DNA of 23,563 bases from Bacteroidales bacterium (GTDB lineage: Bacteria > Bacteroidota > Bacteroidia > Bacteroidales > UBA932). The translations under genes were made by a program, and so were the position numbers. Below, in pieces: positions 16,726 through 23,563 of the stretch (the first letter of the stretch is position 1; each line of letters starts with the position of its first letter). The notes beneath the pieces were generated by a model, which made no database searches, was not told where the DNA came from, and was given only the letters and a program-made list of their open reading frames with translations. The DNA lies in contig SFJA01000027.1 in NCBI GenBank assembly GCA_004556005.1, positions 1 through 23,563 on the forward strand, written 5' to 3'.

Positions 16726-19632
16726 TTAGAATTTCAACTCAAGACCAAGGGTGTACTGGCGTGCCATCGGGTACTGGGCAGAGTAGATATTGCTTGCACC
16801 TTCTGGGTCAAGACCACTGAACTTGGTGAATGTCAACAGATTCTGTCCTTGTATATAGAGTCTGAAATGACTGAAGTCGTATGCAAGCATAAGGTTCTTC
16901 AGCCTCAGGAACGAAGCATCCTCAAGCAGACGGCTGTCAAATTCGGTATAGATTCCGTGTCTCGGGATATCAGTGACGTCTCCCGGTTCCTTCCATCGTT
17001 CAAGCAGTCTTGACGACTGGTTATAAGTCGCAAAACGGCCGTTAGACTCGTCGAAATACCTGTCGTTGTTGATCATCCATCTATCCGCAACCCAGCTGAA
17101 CTGAGCCGAAAGCGAAAGCCTGCGATATCGCAGGGCCGTACCGAATCCGCCCTGCCAAGGCGCATAGAAGCTCTTGCCGGTCATCACCTTGTCCTCCGCG
17201 CGGAACTCGTTCGTCAACTCGCCGTCCTTGTCATACCAGAGCGCGTCACCGTTGGCAGGATTCACGCCGGCAAAGCGGTTAAGGTAGAATTCTCCCAGAG
17301 GGTGTCCTACCACCAGCTTGGTGTTGGTGTTGGCCCGCTCATACTCGGTCACGCCGTTGTAAAGCTCGGTAATCTTGTTGCGGTTGTAGCCGGCATTGAA
17401 GTTAAGATTCCAGGAAAAGTCCTTGAGCTCAATGAGATAAGCATTGACATTGAGTTCAACTCCCCTGTTGACCATGGCGCCGACATTGTCCCATTTGTAG
17501 CCAAATCCGTTCGAAGCTGCGTAGGAAAGCGGAACTGACATCAGCATATCGCTTGTCCTTTTGTTGTACAGCTCAAAATCGACGTTAATCCTGCTGAACA
17601 AGCCGAGATGAAGTGCGAGGTTGGTAGTCCAGGCGTTTTCCCAGCTAAGGTTCTCATTACCCGGCTGTATTGGTGCCACGGCGCTGTCTCCCAGATAGTT
17701 GCCCGTACTTCCAATGAGAGGAAGATGCTCGTAGTTAGGGATGGACGAGTTGCCGGAAGTGCCGGAACTGAACGCAAGTTGTGCGGTACTCAGCACATCC
17801 CTGAGGCCTGCCGCCCACTCTTCATTGCGTATGTTCCACATAAATCCGACGGCACCGAATGTACCCCACCTGTTGTTCTTTCCAAAACGAGATGAACCGT
17901 CGCTGCGAAGAGAAAGTTCAGCATAATAGCGGTCGGAGTAACTGTATTCCGCCCTCCCGAAGAAGGACATTCTGCTGTAGTCGGCATCCGCAAAGCTGGA
18001 CCAGGAAGTCACCCTGGTGGCAAAGGATATGTCGGTCAGCAGGTCATTGGTCTGTCCGCGGCCGGTCACGCTGAATCCTTCGGTATGATAGGTCTCACCC
18101 TCCTGTCCGAGCAGGAAGTTAAATTCGTGACTGTCACCTATGTTGAAACGGTAGTTTATTGTATTGGAAATCTGCAGGTTATGGGTATCGCTGCTGCTTC
18201 GGGCGGCGCTTCCCTCCCCAAGATTAGGAGCATAGCTCGGGTACGACTGGCTAAATCCGGTCGTATGTGAAAAATCCATGGATGCCTGTGAGCGCAATGT
18301 AAGGTTGGAAATCGGTTTCCATTCCACGAAACCTACGCTCAGGGCCTTGTATTTCTTGTATTTGAGAGGATTGTTCTCGAGCCATTCCAGAGGATTCTGG
18401 CCCTGACCCTTCCAGCTGCCGTCGTTGATCGAAGCAAGACTGCCGTCTGACTTGAATGGATTCCAGTAAGGTAGCATGAAACGAGCTGCTGAAATAGGTG
18501 TCACAAGGGTATAGGATCCTTCGTCGGCCTGCTGAATGTTCTGAAAATTGAAATTGGTATTGATTCCTACGCTGAGTTTCTTGGTGAGTTTCTGCTCAAA
18601 ATTATACCTGAGTGAGAAACGCTCGAAGGACGAACCGGGTGCGATACCGTCCTGATTATAGTAGCCTCCCGAGATGAAGTAATTGGTTTTGTCCGAAGCA
18701 CCGGCTACCGAAATTTCGTGACTCTGAAGCATTGCCCTATCATTGAACACCGCATCGAGCCAGTTCACGTCGGTTTTGGACAGATAATCATAGTTCTGAC
18801 CGTCGCTAAGACCGATTTCCTTTTCGTACTGGATGCGCTGGGCAGTATTCATCAGGTCCCAATTTCCGTAGGCTATGCTTGACACACCCATCTGGCCCTT
18901 GTAGCTCACGCTTGGCTTATCCTCACGGCCGCGCCTGGTAGTGATGACAATCACACCGTTGGCTGCACGGGCTCCATAAATGGAAGTGGAAGAGGCATCC
19001 TTGAGTACGGACATACTTTCTATATCCGACGGATTGATGGTGTTGAAGTCCGATGCTGAAATGGCCACGCCATCAACTATATATAGAGGTGCCGTACCTG
19101 AATTGATGGAGTTCACGCCTCGGATTACCATTGTTGCGCTGGCGCTTGGCTCACCGGTGGAAGAAAGTACCGTAAGTCCTGCAACCTGGCCCTGAAGCGC
19201 CTGATCGAATGCCGGGGTCGGCGTATCCTTTAGCTTGTCAGCCTTGACGGTTGCCACGGAACCGGCCACGGTTCCCTTTTTGCGTACTCCGTACGCTATG
19301 ACAACGGCATCCTCGATCTTGAGCGATTCGGTCTTGAGGACGACGTCAAGTATGGCGGGTCCGTCTTCTGTTATCATAACCCGCTTTTCCTCAAAGCCTA
19401 TGCAGGAAAAGAGCAACTCGGTTCCTGCAGGCACTTCAATTTCGTAATCCCCGTCCAACGAGGTCAGGACTCCGTTTCCCGGACCTGCCATTACGGCAAC
19501 ACCAATCAGCGGGAGTCCGTCATCCTGAGAGGTCACGACGCCCTTTACCTTAACAAGATTCTGGGCGTATGCAGAAAAGCCTGCGGCTGACATCAGGACA
19601 GACAATGCAAGTAGTAGAATGTACTTTCTCAT
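16726..19632 (-). CDS. SusC/RagA-family TonB-dependent outer-membrane transporter
   Basis: A 968-residue TonB-dependent transporter, at the short end for SusC proteins. A signal peptide ends AYAQ (about residue 23). A carboxypeptidase-regulatory-like beta domain covers about 28-105 (KVKGVVTSQDDGLPLIGVAVM ... LLFSCIGFEE). A TonB-box-like region EDAVVIAYGVRKK (about 107-119) precedes the plug, which has the SusC signatures LQGQVAGLTVLSSTGEPSAS, IRGVNSINSGTAPLYIVDGV and LKDASSTSIYGARAANGVI. The rest is a 22-strand barrel ending in the outer-membrane signature YTLGLELKF with a terminal Phe. There is no N-terminal STN domain, so signalling directly to an anti-sigma factor is not expected. It imports substrate captured by the following SusD using TonB energy. 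It is the first gene of the nine-gene operon, with a promoter 18 nt upstream. Confidence 0.97.
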   Translation of the reverse strand: MRKYILLLALSVLMSAAGFSAYAQNLVKVKGVVTSQDDGLPLIGVAVMAGPGNGVLTSLDGDYEIEVPAGTELLFSCIGFEEKRVMITEDGPAILDVVLKTESLKIEDAVVIAYGVRKKGTVAGSVATVKADKLKDTPTPAFDQALQGQVAGLTVLSSTGEPSASATMVIRGVNSINSGTAPLYIVDGVAISASDFNTINPSDIESMSVLKDASSTSIYGARAANGVIVITTRRGREDKPSVSYKGQMGVSSIAYGNWDLMNTAQRIQYEKEIGLSDGQNYDYLSKTDVNWLDAVFNDRAMLQSHEISVAGASDKTNYFISGGYYNQDGIAPGSSFERFSLRYNFEQKLTKKLSVGINTNFNFQNIQQADEGSYTLVTPISAARFMLPYWNPFKSDGSLASINDGSWKGQGQNPLEWLENNPLKYKKYKALSVGFVEWKPISNLTLRSQASMDFSHTTGFSQSYPSYAPNLGEGSAARSSSDTHNLQISNTINYRFNIGDSHEFNFLLGQEGETYHTEGFSVTGRGQTNDLLTDISFATRVTSWSSFADADYSRMSFFGRAEYSYSDRYYAELSLRSDGSSRFGKNNRWGTFGAVGFMWNIRNEEWAAGLRDVLSTAQLAFSSGTSGNSSIPNYEHLPLIGSTGNYLGDSAVAPIQPGNENLSWENAWTTNLALHLGLFSRINVDFELYNKRTSDMLMSVPLSYAASNGFGYKWDNVGAMVNRGVELNVNAYLIELKDFSWNLNFNAGYNRNKITELYNGVTEYERANTNTKLVVGHPLGEFYLNRFAGVNPANGDALWYDKDGELTNEFRAEDKVMTGKSFYAPWQGGFGTALRYRRLSLSAQFSWVADRWMINNDRYFDESNGRFATYNQSSRLLERWKEPGDVTDIPRHGIYTEFDSRLLEDASFLRLKNLMLAYDFSHFRLYIQGQNLLTFTKFSGLDPEGASNIYSAQYPMARQYTLGLELKF

Positions 19633-19649
19633 ATCAAGTATAAATCATG

Positions 19650-19681
19650 CAAAGATACTCCTAAATTCGGACATAACGAAA
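19650..19681 (-). promoter_or_regulatory. Putative promoter of the susC-led operon
   Basis: On the minus strand, TATCTTTG (19657-19650) matches the -7 consensus TAnnTTTG exactly. Nineteen nt upstream is TTTCG (19681-19677), a weak -33 element. The predicted transcription start is near 19645-19643, giving a 5' leader of only about 10-13 nt before the susC ATG at 19632. The leader contains no Shine-Dalgarno sequence (TTATACTTGAT). This is the only recognisable promoter ahead of the nine-gene operon. Confidence 0.6.
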
Positions 19682-19769
19682 TATTATGAGGGTAGAATAG
19701 ACTTTGAAAGCCGGATTATACGCAAAGAGTATTTTAAGCGTAGTTCGATGTAAACGATTCTCTGAATAG

Positions 19770-19813
19770 AAAAAGGGATGACCGGCAGTCAAAAGACTTT
19801 TACCGGTCACCCC
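19770..19813 (-). terminator. Intrinsic terminator of the GH78 / ARH-like unit
   Basis: Read on the minus strand, an 11-bp stem (GGGGTGACCGG paired with CCGGTCATCCC, one G-U pair) encloses an inner AGTC/GACT stem with a TTTT loop. It is followed at once by a run of five T (19774-19770). It starts 36 nt after the stop of the ARH-like gene. The U-run is on the minus-strand side only, so it acts in that direction and insulates the susC operon from the upstream unit. Confidence 0.88.
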
Positions 19814-19849
19814 TGAGATTTCAGTTGCCCCAAATCTCCCTAATGCGGT

Positions 19850-21364
19850 TTATTTTGCATATACCAAGGCCTTGTCAACCCAGAGGAGCTTGTCATTGCG
19901 CACATTGTCGACAGAAATCTTTACAGTGTGCTTGCCTGGAGCAAGTTCATATTTGTGGAAGATATGGTCCTGATACTGATAAGAATCCTCACCGGCAATC
20001 TCTGTATATTCCTTTCCGTCGAGAACGATCCTTACGTTTGCCTCATACTTGCTATCCTTCTGCCTGTTGCGCAGACGGCCCTTGACTATGACAGCGTTGC
20101 CTTCGAAAGTAAATTCAGCACACGCGCCATCCTTGAGATGCTTGTCGATGCCGATGGTCTCCTTGTATGAGTATCCAGGGAAACTCTGCTCGAAACGTAC
20201 TGCCTTAGGCTTCTGAACCTTGATGACAACATCATCCTTACCTACCTTTCCTCCATTGCGCTTGATAACTTCAAGTGCCTGGTTATAAGACAACTCATAG
20301 GTCTGATTGAGTGAAAGGTCAACACAAGAGAAAGGTCTGTCCTCCACTAAGTGGCAAGCGGCAAGATACTCCTGCGGAATATTGCTGTAACCTATCATTG
20401 TGCTGAGGATACCGATTGCTGATGCAGGGTTGCAGTCTGAATCCTGTCCGCAACGGGTGGAGATATCCATTGTCTTGAAATAGTCACCCTCACCAAAGAG
20501 AAGACCGATGGCAATGTATGCACCGTTGATGACGGCATCGATGCGGAATTCGCTACCCGGCTCATCAGGACAGTCAACCTCATCGGTATATTTCTCCTGG
20601 CACTTTGCCCAGCAGGCTTTCCAGTCTGAAGGATTCTCTTCATACCAGCGGATGACGTCAGCTATGCAGCGGTAGTAGCGGCTCTGCTCCGGAAGTGTCT
20701 TGAGCGCTTCCTTAACGATGGTATGGATATCATCATACTGGAATGCAAGTGCATACATTGCAGCAACATACACGCCTCCGTACCAGCCGTCTCCATAGTT
20801 CATGATATGACCGATGTCATCACAGTAGAATGCTGCGGCATTAGGCATTGCAGGAGCCATGAGTCCGGCATAGTCAGCTTCAATCTGGAAGTCGATGTCA
20901 TCGGCGTGAGGGTTGTTCTCCCAATAACCGATGTCACGGCCCTTCAGTCCGCGGAAAATGTTTACCCTCGCCTGGAGATTTGCGTGCCAGAGCGGATATG
21001 GAGTATAGGCAAAGGCCTGCGCAAAATCATCGATATTGGCATCGAGTCCCTTTTCTGCAAATACCTTCACGAAGGTAAGATCCATATAAACGTCATCATA
21101 GAGACCTGGACCATGGTCGAAATAATGCTTGATGCGGCCTTCGTTCCAAATGATTTCTTGGCCATCCGGAATCATCTCGCCTTTCCATTTGAACTCGGTA
21201 GGTCCGCCATATGTACAGCCTATGGTCTGGCCTGCCCAACCTCCCTTGACCTTGTCAAGAAGAGTCTCCTTTGACATCTTGATCTTTGCGGCATCAAGAT
21301 TTGCGGCCGATCCCAAAATCGCCACAGCCAAAGCTAACAAAATCTGTAACTTCTTCATAAGCAT
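19850..21364 (-). CDS. Secreted ADP-ribosylglycohydrolase-fold protein with C-terminal beta domain
   Basis: A 504-residue exported protein: an Ala/Leu-rich signal peptide (about 1-26, ending near LDAAK) and no lipobox. About residues 31-350 match the all-helical ADP-ribosylglycohydrolase (ARH) family: KVKGGWAGQTIGCTYGGPTEF (39-59), a first metal-binding block GLYDDVYMDLT (87-97) and a second RCGQDSDCNPASAIGILSTMIGY (304-326). The metal-binding Asp residues are kept, but the usual TDDT and DxDT threonines are replaced (YDDV, DSDC), so the substrate may differ from ADP-ribose. The C-terminal 110 residues (about 395-504) form a beta domain (FTFEGNAVIVKGRLRNRQ ... LAPGKHTVKISVDN) resembling carbohydrate-binding modules. 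It is 7 nt downstream of a GH78 gene in a two-gene or longer unit that ends at a terminator. A role on rhamnose-containing glycans is inferred from this context only. Confidence 0.85.
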   Translation of the reverse strand: MLMKKLQILLALAVAILGSAANLDAAKIKMSKETLLDKVKGGWAGQTIGCTYGGPTEFKWKGEMIPDGQEIIWNEGRIKHYFDHGPGLYDDVYMDLTFVKVFAEKGLDANIDDFAQAFAYTPYPLWHANLQARVNIFRGLKGRDIGYWENNPHADDIDFQIEADYAGLMAPAMPNAAAFYCDDIGHIMNYGDGWYGGVYVAAMYALAFQYDDIHTIVKEALKTLPEQSRYYRCIADVIRWYEENPSDWKACWAKCQEKYTDEVDCPDEPGSEFRIDAVINGAYIAIGLLFGEGDYFKTMDISTRCGQDSDCNPASAIGILSTMIGYSNIPQEYLAACHLVEDRPFSCVDLSLNQTYELSYNQALEVIKRNGGKVGKDDVVIKVQKPKAVRFEQSFPGYSYKETIGIDKHLKDGACAEFTFEGNAVIVKGRLRNRQKDSKYEANVRIVLDGKEYTEIAGEDSYQYQDHIFHKYELAPGKHTVKISVDNVRNDKLLWVDKALVYAK

Positions 21365-21371
21365 TTAAATA

Positions 21372-23563
21372 TTAATAATTTGCAAAAAATTCATAATTCC
21401 CTGAACCAAGTTCAAAACTATCGGAAACCATAGACCCGCATTTGGCCTTGAAAGGAAGTCGTACAATGGCCTCCACTCCGGCAGGCACAGAAAGCTGCAT
21501 ACGGAAAGCACCGTCCTTCCTTTCCCATCGGTTGCTGACAGGCCCGCAAGGTGACTTGTAAGTCACGGCAACATGCTCCAGCCCCTCAGGCATCAGAGGA
21601 GCCACCTCAATCCTGCGGAATCCCGGTTCAGCGGGTCTTATACCGCCCAGATATTCGTACATCCAGATTATGAGGTCTCCGAGAAGCATCACGTGATTGC
21701 GCGAATTCATAGCCGGGTCGGCAGTGTCACCGTTCCAGAGTTCCCATATCGTAGTCGCGCCTCTGCTGACCATATATCCCCAGGACGGATATGTATCCGA
21801 AGAGGCTATAGAGTATGCAAGATCGGCATAAGCGTTTTCTGACAGTGCCCTCATAAGATGTTGTATGCCAAGCACGCCGCAACTAACGTGTCCACCCCAT
21901 CGGTTCATGGTGCACGAGGCAATGTTGTCAGCGAGTTTCTGCCTGTACGCGTCCGGAACAAGACCCAGCCCCAGAGCAAGCAGACCTGAAGTCACCGAAC
22001 CGTTGTCATAAATACAGTTCGATTCATCGAAATACTTATCATTAAACGCCTTACGCAGATTCCTGGCATCCCTTTCATACAGTTCCGCATCCTGATCATA
22101 ACCGAGCAGCCGTGCAAAAGAGGCCAACTTCAGAAGCTGGTCATAAAAGACGGTGGAGGCGAGAACAGGCTTGGACGTCTTGCGTGAAGCATCCTTGGAG
22201 TGGATGAAACTGATATCCTCCGGAGGAAGACACCAGTCACCGAAATTGTCATTGACCATCACGGAATCGACCATACCGATTGCCTTTGTGCGTTCGACCC
22301 AGCGCTTCATCGCGTCGTATCTTTCAGCTACAACCCTCTCGTTGCCATAATGCCTGTAGAGCATATCAACGGTATTTATAAAGGCAGAAGGCCATGTCAC
22401 GTCGTGCTCATAAAACGCATAATACCTCGGTGCCACGGCGGGCATATCCCCTTCAGAGTTCATCGCTTCCTGCATATCTCTCGCCCATTTCTCATAAAGA
22501 GCTTGATTATCAAAGATATAAGCCTCTCCATAACAACCGGTGGCACGGTCACCCAGCCACGGCATACGCTCATCGCGCTGAGGACAGTCCGTAGGCATAC
22601 CCCTGTAATTGCCCCTGATACCCCAAAAAGCATTGCGATGAAGCGCATTGAGTATGGTATCAGAGCATTCGAAACTGCCGGTGGTCCGCATCAGGTCATA
22701 GATGACCTCGCCACTGAACGATTCTGGTCCGGGAAGATAATCCAGACCTGATATTTCCACAAATCTGAAACCATGGTAAACAAACTCCGGAGCCCATTCG
22801 AACATTCCATCGGATGCAGGAACGTAACTGTCCCTCACGACGGACGAACGCAGATTCTCTACATAAAGGTCATCATCACCTTCAAGAACCTCAGAGAATC
22901 GAAACACCAGCGTATCGGACTTGTGACCGCGCAGCCTGTACCGCATCCGGCCAACCATATTCTGGCCCATATCGACAATAACCCTTCCGTCATGACATTG
23001 CTTGACTGACAGGGGTTTCAAGGTATCCTGAACCCTGATGGTAGGACATGTCTGCTGCCGCAGAACGCCCTTCGGAGAAGGCAGCACGTCGGCAGGCTTC
23101 CATCTCTCATCCTCAACGAAGTCCGGGCTTGTCCAGTTTCCGAACGAAAGGCGTTCATCATAATCTTCGCCGTCATATTCGTTGTTTCTCGTGACCGGTC
23201 CCCTGTCGCTGGCATGCCAGTCGGGACCGCTGCAAATCACCTCCTGTCTGCCATCGTCATATTTCAGATGCAATTCACAGAACAGTACAGGCGTCCCGAA
23301 AACCGGATGCATCCTGCGCGTAGGACTGCGCATACCCGTATAGCGGCCGTTGCCGAGTTCCGCCGCAATGCAGTTATTGCCCTTGCGGAGCATCTCAGTA
23401 ACGTCAAAACTCAGGTAATAAACCGTGGAATCATACCAGGAAGGTGCGGGGCCCAACACGTCCTCGCTCAGCCGACGGCCGTTAATATGGCAGTTGCTGT
23501 TGCCGAGACCGCTCACGTGCAATATGGCAGAAGAGGGTTTGCTTTCAAGGAAGAATTCGTTCC
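21372..23563 (-). CDS. Alpha-L-rhamnosidase, GH78 family, N-terminus outside window
   Basis: 729 codons of an inverting glycosidase that releases terminal alpha-L-rhamnose. The frame is open to the window's right edge. NEFFLESKPSSAIL just before the first possible start (a TTG) still reads as GH78, so the gene is 5'-partial. Numbering from the first visible residue, the N-terminal beta domains include VSGLGNSNCHINGRRL and ELGNGRYTG. The (alpha/alpha)6 catalytic domain has the GH78 signature TDCPQRDERMPWLGDRATG with the candidate general acid Glu at about 331, and GATTIWELWNGD with the second catalytic Glu at about 607. The C-terminal beta domain starts near IEVAPLMPEGL. The signal peptide cannot be judged because the start is missing. 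It is followed after 7 nt by the secreted ARH-like gene, and the pair is probably the end of a glycan-utilisation unit. Confidence 0.95.
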   Translation of the reverse strand, partial: NEFFLESKPSSAILHVSGLGNSNCHINGRRLSEDVLGPAPSWYDSTVYYLSFDVTEMLRKGNNCIAAELGNGRYTGMRSPTRRMHPVFGTPVLFCELHLKYDDGRQEVICSGPDWHASDRGPVTRNNEYDGEDYDERLSFGNWTSPDFVEDERWKPADVLPSPKGVLRQQTCPTIRVQDTLKPLSVKQCHDGRVIVDMGQNMVGRMRYRLRGHKSDTLVFRFSEVLEGDDDLYVENLRSSVVRDSYVPASDGMFEWAPEFVYHGFRFVEISGLDYLPGPESFSGEVIYDLMRTTGSFECSDTILNALHRNAFWGIRGNYRGMPTDCPQRDERMPWLGDRATGCYGEAYIFDNQALYEKWARDMQEAMNSEGDMPAVAPRYYAFYEHDVTWPSAFINTVDMLYRHYGNERVVAERYDAMKRWVERTKAIGMVDSVMVNDNFGDWCLPPEDISFIHSKDASRKTSKPVLASTVFYDQLLKLASFARLLGYDQDAELYERDARNLRKAFNDKYFDESNCIYDNGSVTSGLLALGLGLVPDAYRQKLADNIASCTMNRWGGHVSCGVLGIQHLMRALSENAYADLAYSIASSDTYPSWGYMVSRGATTIWELWNGDTADPAMNSRNHVMLLGDLIIWMYEYLGGIRPAEPGFRRIEVAPLMPEGLEHVAVTYKSPCGPVSNRWERKDGAFRMQLSVPAGVEAIVRLPFKAKCGSMVSDSFELGSGNYEFFANY

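Noticed and set aside
4406..19632. Annotation of the SusCD operon as an ordinary polysaccharide utilisation locus.
   Set aside because: No carbohydrate-active enzyme is encoded in the nine genes. The only degradative enzyme is a protease. Glycan import cannot be excluded, but nothing in the sequence supports it.
19775..19813. The 19.8-kb hairpin as a bidirectional terminator or operator.
   Set aside because: The T-run follows the stem only in the minus-strand direction. No plus-strand gene ends here, and the stem is placed right after a minus-strand stop codon.

Overview
The window looks like chromosomal DNA of a member of the Bacteroidota, most likely Bacteroidales. The signs are a SusC/SusD (RagA/RagB) pair, many SPII lipoproteins with acidic residues just after the lipidated cysteine, BACON-like and DUF1573-like domains, TAnnTTTG promoter boxes and almost no Shine-Dalgarno sequences. 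No genus can be named from this stretch. Every supported gene lies on the minus strand, so the window is described from high to low coordinates in the order of transcription. Coding density is very high: the only gap above 100 nt is 19633-19849, and there is no gene-free stretch over 300 nt. I saw no tRNA, rRNA, CRISPR array, insertion sequence or phage gene.

Region A (23563-19770): the end of a carbohydrate-related unit. A GH78 alpha-L-rhamnosidase, cut at its N-terminus by the window edge, is followed after 7 nt by a secreted ADP-ribosylglycohydrolase-fold protein with a C-terminal beta-rich domain. A strong intrinsic terminator (19770-19813) closes this unit.

Region B (19681-4406): one compact nine-gene operon led by a promoter just ahead of susC. 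The order is susC, susD, a Calx-beta/DUF4984-like lipoprotein, a DUF5003-like lipoprotein, a DUF4458-like LRR lipoprotein, a BACON-LRR lipoprotein, an S8 subtilisin-like lipoprotein, a DUF1573-like periplasmic protein and a small lipocalin-like lipoprotein. Junctions run from a 1-nt overlap to 21 nt. There is no glycoside hydrolase or polysaccharide lyase. The only degradative enzyme is a protease predicted to be lipid-anchored. The best reading is a surface protein or peptide capture, cleavage and import locus, analogous to RagAB of Porphyromonas and the peptide-containing BT2261-BT2264 complex of Bacteroides thetaiotaomicron, with large LRR proteins as likely binders. This is inferred from gene content and has not been demonstrated.

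Region C (4426-1): housekeeping genes. valS has its own promoter so close to the ATG that its mRNA would be leaderless or nearly so. It is followed directly by tatA, tatC, a CBM9-like gene and the start of an ABC-F ATPase gene, several joined by ATGA overlaps. The tatC/CBM9-like junction is abnormal: tatC has no stop codon where the family normally ends, and its frame runs 244 nt into the next gene out of frame. This suggests a frameshift, a small deletion or an assembly error.
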